From positions 134,265,308-134,329,307 of the forward strand of contig OZ023273.1 in NCBI GenBank assembly GCA_964007475.1: 64,000 nt of DNA. The letters run 5' to 3'. Of the stretch, positions 13,077 through 23,986 are shown piece by piece. Under the pieces are notes generated by a model. That model made no database searches, was not told the origin of the DNA, and worked only from the letters and a program-made list of their open reading frames with translations. How positions within the stretch are numbered: position 1 is the stretch's first letter; every line of letters begins with the position of its first letter. This DNA is from Hybos culiciformis. Lineage: Eukaryota; Arthropoda; Insecta; Diptera; Hybotidae. Position numbers and translations under genes: made by a program.

Positions 13077-13475
13077 AAAACTTACTTGCGAACGACTATG
13101 ACACAAGATAGATTGGGGATTTGTCAACTCTATCGATAGAAAAGGAATTAGTCGAAGCGTTAGAGTACGATGACATTATTGAAGAGTTTGCAAAATTAAT
13201 GCAAGAAAAGTTCAATTTGTTTAAAGTTGCTGTTTATGGAGATTTGATTTGTATAATATGTATTAATTGTTTGTATAAATTTAATGAACTAAAAAATGTA
13301 AATATTTTTTTGGTATATGTATATTTTTTTGAGGACTGGCCTACTGGGGATACTTCGTAAAAAAAAACGCGTTAGTTAATCTACCTCAATGGTGACGTGG
13401 AAATGACTTATACTATGATGTGGGCGCAATTTTCAAAATTAGCACAGGGCGCCGAATCAGCTTGAACCGGGCCTG
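13077..13475 (+). pseudogene. Decayed hAT-type transposase C-terminus and element end
   Basis: At 13077-13120 the frame reads LRTTMTQDRLG. After a one-base deletion in a G run, the next frame continues LSTLSIEKELVEALEYDD, then IIEEFAKLMQEKF. This matches the C-terminal dimerisation region of ZMYM-like hAT transposases (known pattern: ...YLRSTM.QERL..LA.LSIE...). The remainder down to 13475 is non-coding and ends in 'ccgggcctg', typical of hAT terminal repeats. Only the tail of an old copy survives; the rest of the domain is absent upstream. Confidence 0.65.
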
Positions 13476-13575
13476 ACTATCATACAAAAAATTAACTTCC
13501 AATTATTAATTTTGATCTATTTTAAATGTTATTAAATTATTATACGAAAAAAAGATGACATAAATTCTTCATAAC

Positions 13576-14055
13576 TAAGGTTTCCAAATATCCGGATTTT
13601 CTGTAACCGAGGTTATCGGATAGTAATTCTAGAATTATCCGGCGGATACCAGATAACCGTATAAAAATAAACAAATAATATTGAATCTAATTATAAATAA
13701 TATTTATTTTTTATAAATAAAATTTGAAATATATTACTACATTTTTTAATTTTTTTCATTTAAATAATAGTATTTCAGGAACACTAATGCATTAAGTGAT
13801 GCACAAGAAAGACGAGATCTAATTTTGTTACAAAAGTCGTTGAATTCGGCTTCGCTGTAGGCCCTACTTTGGTTGGAAAATTCAACAAATTTAATTTAAA
13901 AACTTAAAATTATAATTACTAGCCTACTTTTCTCGGAAAATTTAAAAGATTTAATTTGAAAACTAACCGTGAGATTTTTAACGGATATCGGATACGGTTA
14001 AGAGTATAAATAACCGCGGATACCGGATACAGATATATCCGTTTTGGAAACCCTA
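13576..14055. mobile_element. 480-bp hAT MITE with perfect 8-bp target duplication
   Basis: TIRs are TAAGGTTTCCAAA on the left and TAGGGTTTCCAAA (reverse complement of the right end). The 8-bp duplication TTCATAAC is at 13568-13575 and 14056-14063, the length expected for hAT. The subterminal DNA repeats 'tatccgg/ccggata' words in both orientations, likely transposase binding sites. No coding capacity. Confidence 0.88.
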
Positions 14056-14085
14056 TTCATAACTATTCAATTTGAAATTAATACA

Positions 14086-14243
14086 TTTGTGTCGATGTTT
14101 ATCAAACCGCGTCTATTCCATTTTTTTTTTTTAATTTAAAAATAGCAAAAACTGATAGCAAATTCGAAGACGAATCCAACGATGTATTATACTCATTTTT
14201 TTTGAAAAGTGGAATTGACGAGTTTTGATAAACATCGACACAA
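14086..14243. mobile_element. 158-bp MITE with TIR 'tttgtgtcgatgtttatcaa'
   Basis: The left arm 14086-14121 and right arm 14207-14243 are inverted copies (tttgtgtcgatgtttatcaa at the tips, then cgtc..attcca inside). A central AT-rich loop separates them. It begins about 22 bases after the target duplication of the neighbouring hAT MITE. No open frame. Confidence 0.75.
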
Positions 14244-14382
14244 AAAAGATCAACACAATTTGTTGATTTTTAACAAATGCAATAATTTCAACAAATTCAA
14301 TGCTAAGAAAATTTTTTATTTTAATTTAATTTTTCTTCCTTTAATCTAATGTTTGCAGATTCGTTGATTATTTTATCAACAT

Positions 14383-14700
14383 TTACTTCTTCAAACATAT
14401 CATATATTTGATTGACAATATAGCTAATCGACTTAAGGGATCTTGTTTTATTGTTGAACGCAAATAATTTTTAATGAGCTTAAGTTTGCTAAAACTTCTC
14501 TCTCCATTAGCAAGCCACAGTTACTGAAAGTGTTAGTTAAAATCGTAAAGCAACATAAATATTTGGAAATGTTTCACACAAATCAAGTGCTATAATTTCC
14601 ATAAAATTTCAAAATGGTGTAAAGAGTTTAAATTTTTAAACATTTTGAAATTTAAAGCATTCGATTTCATTCAGCATCTCACCGGAATCCAATATGAATA
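14383..14700 (-). pseudogene. Decayed hAT (ZMYM-like) transposase C-terminal fragment
   Basis: Reading the minus strand from 14700, fragments in shifted frames give MLNEIECFKFQ, then FPNIYVALRF, LTLSVTVA, and finally ANGERSFSKLKLIKNYLR and STIKQDPLSRLAILSIKY. Stops and at least one frameshift (between VTVA and ANGERSF) break it. The order matches the hAT dimerisation domain of ZMYM/DUF-type elements, where the SFSKLKLIK..LRSTM block is highly conserved. It is in the opposite orientation to the fragment at 13077, so they are separate insertions. Confidence 0.8.
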
Positions 14701-14711
14701 CTCCAAAAAAG

Positions 14712-15236
14712 ATTTTTCACTGCTTTATTAAATTCCATCATTAACTTTTCTCCCAACAAAAATTCAAATAATTTTCAAATAATTTAGCAAATTAACAAAA
14801 ATTAATTTTGAATAAATTTAAGTAAATTTACTACAATTTTGAAATTTTGTATAAGGTTGTAATACGAGCCCAAATGCAAAGGAATGGATCTATGTTAATT
14901 TTTTGGAACAAAATAAAACAAATTAATTATTTTTTTTAGTATTTTCATTTATACTAAATCTAAGTTTATACAAGTTTCATATTTGTTTCATTTCACGCAT
15001 TTTTGCCTGTGACGGTATTAAAAAATTTTGAGAAAAAATGTATATATGCCTTAAACTTGAAAAAAAATATTTTGTTTTGGTTTTATATCCAATATCCAAT
15101 TGTAATTGGACTTAAGAGTCGTACCTTTAAACCCTATGGCCTTATGTCAACGCAACTTTTAAGCATATGGATAAAACAAAAATACTCATATAAAAAAAAG
15201 GAAATTAAAAAATATAACAACATTAGAATTTTATAG
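14712..15236. other. Non-coding spacer
   Basis: AT-rich. Might include more of the decayed hAT copy, but I cannot trace it. No other feature seen. Confidence 0.4.
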
Positions 15237-15406
15237 TAGATTATAATATATGTTAACTAATTTTGTTATTAATTACGAGGTATCTATACACACAAACACA
15301 TAGACACGAGTCAAAATTATATATAATATTGACAAGTGTCTATGTGTTTGTGTGTATAGACAACGAGTTGTTATAACAAATTTTGTTAACATATCTTATA
15401 TACTGC
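15237..15406. repeat. Palindromic module P, copy a
   Basis: Arms 15283-15307 and 15336-15360 are a perfect 25-bp inverted repeat starting 'tctatacacacaaacacata'. Outer borders match the ends of the other P copies ('tagtagattat' left, 'atatactg' right). It joins module M copy a at its right edge. Confidence 0.85.
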
Positions 15407-15960
15407 TTTAATGCGTAGGGGAGAGGTAGTTGCAAAGAGAGAATATAGAGATAATTTATAATAAAAAAGGAAAAAAGGGAAATTTTCCACGTTAATTTTA
15501 TTTTAATTTCTCTTTCTTTTAGAGATAAAAGAAAAAACGGGAAATGTTCCACGTTAATTTTATTTTAATTTCTCTTTCCTTTAGAGATAAAAGAAAAAAA
15601 GGGAAATTTTCCACTTTTTTATTTTAATTTCTCTTTCTTTTAGTGATATTATTTTTGTGTATGAATTACGTAGTTCTCATTTTTTCTCATTTTTTTTTTG
15701 TATTTGGCTGTATTGAAATATTGTGAGAGATATTATGTTTGTTTAGGTATTACGTAATATTCAATACGAAACATCTAAATGATTTCATTATTTACGCTGA
15801 TGCTTCTAAATTTTTTCATTATATACGCATCTAAATTTTTTCAATTATTTACGCAGATCAATTTAAATGATTGCATGTGTATTGACGCATATAATACTCC
15901 ATTTAGTGATCTAAATTCTATAGCACTAAATACAACATAACGATCCCCTAGGCATTAAAA
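15407..15960 (-). mobile_element. Module M, copy a (inverted, expanded by a minisatellite)
   Basis: Runs from the 'taatgcgtaggggagag' end to the 'cgatcccctaggcattaaaa' end, opposite to copies b, c and d. Contains three degenerate units of the internal repeat around 'atttacgcagatgcatctaaa'. It is about 220 bases longer than other copies because of the 62-bp array at 15477-15655. TTAA-like words flank both ends. Confidence 0.8.
15477..15655. repeat. 62-bp minisatellite inside module M copy a
   Basis: Units beginning 'gggaaattttccac' start at 15477, 15539 and 15601, giving an exact 62-base period and nearly three copies; the last is slightly deleted. None of the other four M copies has this array, so it arose after M inserted here. 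Confidence 0.9.
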
Positions 15961-16398
15961 TTTATAATTCCAAATTTTTGCTATAATATATTTTGTTCTA
16001 ATTAAGCAGAAAATCAAAGTTGAGTTTTCAATTGTGAATGCGTAAATAATAATTGTGAGTACAGCGGCATTTAATTGGGTTCTTGAAATTGTGAAATATT
16101 GAGCACTTTAACTTATAATATTTATAGCTTAATCTCTACAAAGCTTTTTTTTTAGGAAAAGTTAAGCAACTGATTGATAGATCCAAAGATCTCGAGAAGC
16201 TTAGAGATAACTTTAAACTCATTTTCGTGACTCAGCATTTACGAGAGTATAGTTTATAGTCGACTAATATACATATACAATATATTCCTAATCTTACCAA
16301 ATCAAAGCAATTAATATTAAGCACGCCTCTTATCGTTATTATTGCATAATTCATAATTAATATTAATAAGTTACGAAAATTTCAACAAAAAAAAATTC

Positions 16399-16407
16399 AT
16401 ATATAAA
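16399..16407 (+). promoter_or_regulatory. TATA box of the broken protease copy
   Basis: 'tatataaaa' is at the place equivalent to the TATA box of copy 1. The upstream sequence back to about 16285 is also conserved, so the promoter region was part of the duplication. Confidence 0.5.
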
Positions 16408-16459
16408 AGCATGTTATGAAAAAATATAATTATTAGTAATAGTTAAAAAATCCATTAAA

Positions 16460-17240
16460 ATTATTTTTATACAACTCGCAATATTACATTTGTTTGTACT
16501 ATCAGCATGGTCACATAAAATTCCCACCTCGGACTGCAATTTGTGTCAATTTTTCCATTTGAATTAAGTGCTTGTGTTGTTTTTTTCACGCTTTTCACCA
16601 ATTTTTTATTTGTTTAAATGCGTAACTCTAGTAAAATTTTAGCTAAATCAAAATCAATAATTTTTTTTGGCCATTCAGACAAGGATGGCCTATTTCGTAT
16701 AAAGTGGTGGCGGGCACGATTTCATTAAAAAGTGGTGGTACTACTGTTAATATTAAACAGATAATTCCCCATAATGAACATGATATTGCTTTACTGGAAT
16801 TAATGGAGCAATTGATATTTACAGAAACTATTAAACCCATTAAGATTGCTCGAAATGAAATACCAGCAGGTAGTAACATTATTGTTTCCGGATGGGGATC
16901 CCTGGAATACTACAATGGTCCAATACCAGATATTTTACAATATAATACATATACAATCACAATTCTATCACCACAATCATGTGAAGATGAACTAGCAGCA
17001 TTATTATCAGAAGTCAGAATTAATTATTTTGAATATTATGATGGTTTGATTTGCCTTGATCACGACGAATATTATGGCATTTGCAGTGGAGACTCTGGTG
17101 GACCGGCTGTATATGATGATCAATTAGTTGGTGTCGCTTCTATTGTTGCAATCCCTTGTGCATCTCACTTTCCAGATTTTTATGTCAAAATATCGTATTT
17201 CCGTGATTGGATTAATGAACAAACTGGATTGGATCTCTGA
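16460..17240 (+). pseudogene. Second S1 protease copy: start codon lost, exon 1 fused into intronic SINE
   Basis: The exon 1 remnant is 16460-16522: the ATG of copy 1 is ATT here, followed by a still readable signal peptide. At 16520-16522 exon 1 jumps directly into the intronic SINE ('cccacctcgg'), removing the catalytic-His half, the donor site and most of the intron. Exon 2 (16679-17240, after a conserved CAG acceptor) is fully open and keeps the catalytic Asp (HDIALL), SGWG, Ser (GDSGGP) and YPD-like FPDFY. It differs from copy 1 mainly in loops and by frame-preserving indels, suggesting it was functional until recently. Without the His and start codon it cannot be an active protease. A noncanonical product from exon 2 cannot be excluded. 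Confidence 0.88.
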
Positions 17241-17325
17241 TTATTAGGATCAATATTAATTTATTTACATCGATACAATAATAATTAGTAATTAATCATT
17301 ATTAAGCTTGTGATTTGTGAGTCTT

Positions 17326-17331
17326 AATAAA
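17326..17331 (+). terminator. Poly(A) signal of protease copy 2
   Basis: AATAAA 86 bases after the stop codon. This marks the likely original 3' end of both protease copies; in copy 1 the equivalent place is taken by the palindromic element at 10940-11364. Confidence 0.55.
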
Positions 17332-18761
17332 ACAGTTTAGAAACACAAAAAAGGTTCTAAAATTGTACTCTACTTTTTTTTTTTTTTAAAACAAAATTCA
17401 ATTATTTATCATTTTCTACGGTTTGCATAGTTCGAATTAAATTTTTTCGCATCTAGTTCTAGTATATAAAAAAATTGGAAATTTTATTATAAAACGGAAT
17501 GTCGTAAAAAAATTCAGTTTCAATGCGGAAATTGAAATTGTATACATTATACTACTTACTCCATTTTGTCTGCATAATATATAACATAATATATAATATT
17601 TATTCTATATTCATATTTAATAAAAAATTAATGCTTTCCTTGTGGTTCACAGGATTTACAAATTTTACATAAACCACAATTTTTATTTATTTTCTGAATA
17701 TAATTTTATATATTTGTTTGTATATATTTTTTGGAGAGTAAAATTGTTATATTTTCGACTTGAGTTATTATTTAAAACTGAACTGAAGAAAATTTTTAGC
17801 TTTTCCCTTTTTTGTTAGTTCTATATAATAAAATCTCGTAAAACTTCTAATAATGTTATGTAGTGCAAGTGCATATCTATAACAGCGGTGATTAAAAAGG
17901 TTAGCTTCTCTGAAACCAATCACCACAAATTTTTATCAACATTTTTTTCTTAACATACCAAGAATTTTACATTGCTTTTAAATGTAATCAGGAAATAATT
18001 TTTTCTTTCCAATTTTTTTATTGCAATAAAATCATTCATTTATTATTCAAACTCTTTATTAGGGTATTATTTTCCACAGTATTTTCTATTATTATCACTT
18101 ACTGTAATAATGGCTTTATATTTCAAACAATTTGTCAAGTATCTCACAACTTTTTGCAGGAATAAAGAAGTAAGTAAAGAAAAATAGAATAAAAATAAAG
18201 CACTTTCTTTTCTATTAAATTTTCGTAATAAAAATTTTATGTATCACGATTCATATTGTATATACATAGGTATACTTCTCTACATGACATAGCAAACATA
18301 TAACATAAACATAATAAATACTTACGAGTTGGTATGCTATAAAAATAGCAATGCTAAAATATTTTAAAGTGAAAAAAAATTTAGTAATAATAATATTGCG
18401 ACAGTTTGGATATGGAAGAAAGAAATTTATATATGTGGGAAAAAAAATATTATTCATGAGGAGAAAAAATTGTTGTCCTTTATCGAAAAACTTTTACTGT
18501 TGTCCAACCAAAGTGAAAAGGAAAATGAAAATTTAATTGAATGAAAATTGGAAAAAATTAATATTTTTTTTTTTTTCATTCATGAAAGAGAAAAGAAAAT
18601 GAATGGACCATAAAAACTTGATACCATGTTATTTTTATGTCCTTAATATTTTCAAACTGACTGAAGAAAAAGCATTTTTTTTTTTATTTACAAATCAATT
18701 ATAAATTTTTTTTGTTGATGATTTTATGCTCTTAAAATGAAAAATTCAACTTAATAATATA
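17332..18761. other. Non-coding spacer
   Basis: Homology with the region 3' of protease copy 1 continues to about 17550 and then stops. Beyond it is AT-rich DNA with no gene that I can support. Confidence 0.5.
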
Positions 18762-19088
18762 TTTTAATGCGTTGGGGATCGTTATGTTGTATTTAGTGCT
18801 ATAGAATTTAGATCACTAAATGGAGTATTATATGCGTCAATTTAGATGCATCTGCGTAAATAATGAAAAAATTTAGATGCATCAGCGTATATAATGAAAA
18901 AATTTAGATGCATCAGCGTAAATAATGAAATTATTTAGATGTTTCGTATTGAATATTACGTAATACCTAAACAAACATAATATCTCTCACAATATTTCAA
19001 TACAGCCAAAAACAACAAAAAAAAAAGAGAAAAAATGAGAAGAAAAAATATTCTCTCTTTGCAACTACCTCCTTCCCTACGCATTAAA
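18762..19088 (+). mobile_element. Module M, copy b
   Basis: Runs from 'ttttaatgcgttggggatcg' to 'ccctacgcattaaaa'. Contains internal repeats of about 31 bases around 'atttagatgcatcagcgta'. The two ends share about 15 inverted bases (taatgcgtwgggga). No open frame of note. Confidence 0.85.
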
Positions 19089-19225
19089 ACAGTATATTGG
19101 ATACGTAAACAAAATTTGTTATACAACTCGTTCTGTATTTACACAAAAATACATTGACTCCTGTCAATGTATTTTTGAACTCTTAATTAATAACAAATTT
19201 AGTTTAAATATTCAATAATCTACTA
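19089..19225. repeat. Module P, copy b (centre deleted)
   Basis: Begins 'cagtatattggatacgtaaa' and ends 'ataatctactat'. The arms meet at 'cattgactcctgtcaatg'. The inner hairpin seen in copies c, d and e is missing. Confidence 0.8.
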
Positions 19226-19559
19226 TTAATGCGTTGGGGATCTTTATGTTGTATTTAGTGCTAAATGGAGTATTATATGGAGTATTATATGCGTCAATAC
19301 ACATGCAATCATTTAGATGCATCTGCGTAAATAATGAAAAAATTTAGATGCATCAGCGTATATAATGAAAAAATCTAGATGCATCAGCGTAAATAATGAA
19401 ATCATTTAGATGTTTCGTATTGAATATTACGTAATACCTAAACAAACATAATATTTCTCACAATATTTCAATACAGCCAAATACAAAAAAAAAAAAAGAC
19501 AAAAAATGAGAAGAAAAAATATTCTCTCTTTGCAACTACCTCTCCCCTACACATTAAAA
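19226..19559 (+). mobile_element. Module M, copy c
   Basis: Same orientation as copy b. It has lost the 'tatagaatttagatc' block near the left end and gained a small 'atggagtattat' duplication. It ends 'ctctcccctacacattaaaa'. Confidence 0.85.
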
Positions 19560-19755
19560 CAGTATATTGGATATGTACAAAATTTGTTATACAACTCGTT
19601 CTGTATTTACACAAAAATACATTGACACTTGTCAATTTATATCACGCGACCTTCGGTCTCGTGATATAAGTATTAACTCGTGTCAATGTATTTTTGTGTA
19701 TACAGAACTCTTAATTAATAACAAATTTAGTTTACATATACAATAATCTACTATA
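19560..19755. repeat. Module P, copy c, nested hairpin
   Basis: The outer perfect 20-bp arms are 'acacaaaaatacattgacac' and its inverse. Inside them is 'tatcacg' paired with 'cgtgata', then gacc/ggtc around a ttc loop. This should fold as a long nested hairpin in single strands. Confidence 0.85.
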
Positions 19756-20737
19756 AAAATTGTCGTAAGAAATTGATATAATTACATATTATCGTCGGAC
19801 GCAACGTTATGTGGCGATAATTTGATAAAGCTTTTAATTCTAAAAAGTTACATAGAACAAAATTATTTTACATTAAATCATGCATTCATGGGCTAATTCG
19901 TCTTCAATCGAGTACCAAGCATAGTAGAAAGAAATTAAATTAATTTTATAATTGTAAGTATTATTTATTAAATTTTCTTTTCTGTTTCATTTATAGTTCT
20001 AGTCCATATTTATATAAAAGGGGCAGATTTTTAATAGATTATTTTGACTGACAATGACAATATCACTAAAAAGAAGAAGAGTACGGTTTATTTTTATTCT
20101 TCATCACTGAGTATATTCAATTAACTTTCAATTAACATTTTGCACCATTATCTATCTATGTACATAATATATGTACCTAGTTTTGCGTTACCTAACTTTG
20201 AAGTTTTTCCTTATTTATAAGAACTTTACTTTTTTTGTCTTAAATAACATAATAACAAATTTTTTTCTTTCCATTCTGAAAAACATCAAAAAGTTCTTTA
20301 AGAAAAATTAAAAAAATATGTATTTTATTTTTACTATGGCTTTAATAAAGGAAAATAATTATGTTTACTGAATTTCTCTTTAAGTTTTTCGTTTCGTCAA
20401 TAAAAAACACATGACCATACAAAAAAGAAATTAATTTTCGTTTGATTTATATTTTTAACAATTCCAAGTAGAAAAATTCAGTTTTGTTACAGCTTCTCGT
20501 TTTCTGCATGCAAAACATTATGCCAAACCATGATGATTTTGGGCTCAACAGATAATGTTAACAAATTTGGAACATGCAGACGATTTATCGATATAATTTT
20601 CTTATGAAAAACCATCAACCCACGATTAGTATGTGCTCCCAACATGATGATGATTGTTTTGCAAACCTGTTTGTCATGCCAGACATATAAGAAATATTTT
20701 TACATGCATATAAAAGTAAATTACGGTCACCATAATA
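19756..20737. other. Unique spacer between inverted P copies c and d
   Basis: About 980 bases of AT-rich DNA flanked by two P modules in opposite orientation, so P-spacer-P has the layout of one 1.37-kb element with P as long TIRs. No open frame that I recognise. Both halves hold slightly more complex sequence (around 19790-19920 and 20490-20700) than the surroundings. Confidence 0.45.
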
Positions 20738-20931
20738 GTAGATTATTGTATATGTAAACTAAATTTATTATTAATTAAGAGTTCTGTATACACAAAAATA
20801 CATTGACACGAGTCAATACTTATATCACGAGACCGAAGGTCGAGTGATATAAATTGACAAGTGTCAATGTATTTTTGTGTAAATACAGAACGAGTTGTAT
20901 AACAAATTTTGTTTACATATCCAATATACTG
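20738..20931. repeat. Module P, copy d (inverted relative to c)
   Basis: Begins 'tagtagattattgtatatg' and ends 'ccaatatactg'; the central hairpin is 'cacgagaccgaaggtcgagtg'. Its right end abuts the 'ggatc' end of M copy d, unlike other P copies, which abut the 'gggag' end. Confidence 0.85.
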
Positions 20932-21269
20932 TTTTAATGCGTTGTGGATCCTTATGTTGTATTTAGTGCTATAGAATTTAGATCACTAAATGGAGTATTA
21001 TATGCGTCAATACACATGCAATCATTTAGATGCATCTGCGTAAATAATGAAAAAATTTAGATGCATCAGCGTATATAATGAAAAAATTTAGATGCATCAG
21101 TGTAAATAATGAAATCATTTAGATGTTTCGTATTGAATATTACGTAATACCTAAACAAACATAATATCTCTCACAATATTTCAATACAGCCAAATACAAA
21201 AAAAAAAGGGAAAAAATGAGAAGAAAAAATATTCTCTCTTTGCAACTACCTCTCCCCTACGCATTAAAA
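20932..21269 (+). mobile_element. Module M, copy d
   Basis: Runs from 'ttttaatgcgttgtggatcc' to 'ctcccctacgcattaaaa', with three internal units of about 31 bases. It is the left arm of the foldback completed by copy e. Confidence 0.85.
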
Positions 21270-21465
21270 CAGTATATTGGATATGTAAACAACATTTGTT
21301 ACACAACTCGTTCTGTATTTACACAAAAATGCATTGACACTTGTCAATTTATATCACTCGACCTTCGGTCTCGTGATATAAGTATTGACTCATGTCAATG
21401 TATTTTTGTGTATACAGAACTCTTAATTAATAACAAATTTAGTTTACATATACAATAATCTACTA
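21270..21465. repeat. Module P, copy e
   Basis: Complete palindromic module with the ttcggt-centred hairpin near 21361-21376. It lies between two oppositely oriented M modules, forming the hinge of the foldback 20932-21807. Confidence 0.85.
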
Positions 21466-21807
21466 TTAATGCGTAGGGGAGAGCTAGTTGCAAAGAGAGA
21501 ATATTTTTTCTTCTCATTTTTTCTCATTTTTTTTTTTGTATTTGGCTGTATTGAAATATTGTGAGAGATATTATGTTTGTTTAGGTATTACGTAATATTC
21601 AATACGAAACATCTAAATGATTTCATTATTTACGCTGATGCATCTAAATTTTTTCATTATATACGCTGATGCATCTAAATTTTTTCATTATTTACGCAGA
21701 TGCATCTAAATGATTGCATGTGTATTGACGCATATAATACGTACTCCATTTAGTGATCTAAATTCTATAGCACTAAATACAACATAACGATCCCGAACGC
21801 ATTAAAA
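21466..21807 (-). mobile_element. Module M, copy e (inverted)
   Basis: Runs from 'ttaatgcgtaggggagag' to 'cgatcccgaacgcattaaaa', the reverse of copy d. With copy d and P copy e it makes an imperfect palindrome of about 876 bases. Confidence 0.85.
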
Positions 21808-22689
21808 TATTATATTTTAAATTTATTTTGTTAGCAAGAAAAAATGGGTTTTCATAAAACATTATTCTATCAATGTTACTCAATTAACCTGTTTGACTTT
21901 AAACTTTTTGATTTCTTTTGAATTGAATTAAACAAAAAAGAATTAATACAATAAAATTTAAGAAAATAATATTTTGGGTAACCTTTTTTCATTAAATATA
22001 AAAAAATTCTTTAAATAAATAAAATATATCTTAATGATTTGAAATTATTGTATTTATGTGCTTTAAAGATAATTCTAATATATATACTTGTTTCCTTTTT
22101 TCCTTATTAAAGATAAAAAATGTAAGGAAATTCCTTAATTCTGAAACGTGCTTTAAGATTTAGAAAAAGAAGTTTATGTACATTAAAAGAAAATAGCAAA
22201 GACAACAAAAAAAAAAAAACTATTTTTGTGAATATAATTATTTTTTGATTCTTAACTTTTTCGAAAATTGTGTAGACTTAAAGAATGTTAGTATATGTAT
22301 AGATATCAATCCCTTAAAATAAGTTAATAATAAACAATTTGAAATTAGATTTATTTTTGTATATTTTCAGTAGCACTATTAAGCTTTTATTTCCTGTTTG
22401 GTTTTTTTTTTAGAAATTTTCTAGAAAAACAAAGATAAGGAACTAATTTAATGGAAAATGTATTTTGATTTATAGCATTAAAAGTTCTTTTAACGATATA
22501 TAGAAAAAAATCGAATTTAAGATTATTTTCTTGTCATAAATTCGTTTTGAACTTTTTGTGCGAAAACATACATAACATTATATATTATAGAAAAACTATC
22601 AAAATAATATATTTTTTTGATATTTTATTTCATTAACACCTATTAAAGCAATTGATTTATTGGAATATTTTTTGTTTCTGGGCCATTAT

Positions 22690-22850
22690 GCGATTCATTA
22701 AGTTGATTCATTAAGCTGATGCGATTCATTAGGTTGATAGCGGCTATCGGTTTTATCATCAGCCATCACATAAACCACTTCGACAGCATTTTTTTCTAAT
22801 TCGTCCTCAATAAAACATGGTAATGCTCCTAAAGAAGTACTTTAGATATT
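22690..22850 (-). repeat. Dispersed coding-like repeat, copy 1
   Basis: Read on the minus strand this aligns with 53440-53640 on the plus strand. The clearest shared block is 'gatgataaaaccgayagccg'. The minus strand here is open for roughly 40 codons and reads FIEDELEKNAVEVVYV, then MADDKTDSR. The other copy keeps ADDKTDSR but with stops. Possibly two remnants of one transposon or processed gene; not identified. Confidence 0.55.
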
Positions 22851-23752
22851 TTAAGAAACAGAATTGAAAAAAAATATTTTTTTTATTAGATTTTCTTTTT
22901 TATTAATGCCTATCTTAAAATCATTGTATCTCACTATGTTTACAAATACTTGAGAGTAAAATTTACATGTTTCAATAATTGCACGGATTTTTCGTTTTTT
23001 TTTCTGTTTTTTTTTTGTTCTAATACTTCAACATAATAATATTTTTATATCAAACCATGAACCATGAAATTTCTATCAGCCAAAAATTAAAACATAAATT
23101 ATTATTGGGTGAAAATTGTATTTTTATTTTCTGGTTAAATACATTTTGAATCTAAGAATTTATTTATTTTTTGAATAATTGCGTGAAACAAAAAAAAAAA
23201 AGATTTTCAACATTAATTGGGTTAATTGGATTAATTAGGAATTTATTAAGTTAGAAAGTCGCTTTTGACTATAAAGAAGAATTTTCCCAAACAAAAATTT
23301 TTTACAAAGAATTTTTGACAACAAATTTTTGATACAGAATTTTTTCACAAGGAATTTGTTGACAAAGAATTTTTTGACTACGTATTTTTGAGAAAAATTC
23401 ATTGCAAAATATAAATGTGAATATATAGTAAAAAAAAATGTTTCTTTTTGAAATTTTCAAACCAAATATTTCATTGTGATAAAATTTCTAAATTCACTCT
23501 TTTTTAAATGCTACCAACACCGTAAAAAATAATTGAATAGTTTTTTTTTAAATTTATTTTATATTCAAATTCAATAAAAGTGCAAGTTATTTCCGTAAAA
23601 ATATAAGAACTTTGAAATACAGATTATTCCAATCAGCAATATGCTAACTTTCTGGTTTGAAATATAAAATCATGAATAATATAATTTGGAAATAAATGTG
23701 GATTATTTACCTGCGGGTATTTTGAGTTGGATAGGCGAAAGTTTTTTTCGAC

Positions 23753-23794
23753 CGTCCACTCTGATCTCATCAGTGGCTGAATAATGAGTGGACG
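23753..23794. repeat. Hairpin with 9-bp arms
   Basis: 'cgtccactc' and 'gagtggacg' flank a 24-base loop. A few bases on, 'attctccacgcttatat' resembles 'attctccacactcatat' inside the TIR element at 55371, so this may be a fragment of a related element. Confidence 0.45.
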
Positions 23795-23986
23795 AACTAG
23801 CCAGATAAAATTCCATTTAAAAACAATTCTCCACGCTTATATATAATTAAAAAAATATAAACTTGATATGTGTGTTCAAAAAATTTTAGAACTCATATAT
23901 CAAATTGGGAAAAATTTCGCTTGTGCTTTAATTTGTTGAAGAAACAATTGAGATTTAATTTTTTTTTTCTCACCATTATCAAAGAG

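Noticed and set aside
16704..17240. A functional second protease gene
   Set aside because: Exon 2 is intact, but the start codon and catalytic His half are missing through the fusion with the SINE.
15237..21807. CRISPR-like array of regularly spaced repeats
   Set aside because: Repeats are palindromic MITE modules in a eukaryotic genome, with unequal spacing and no cas genes.
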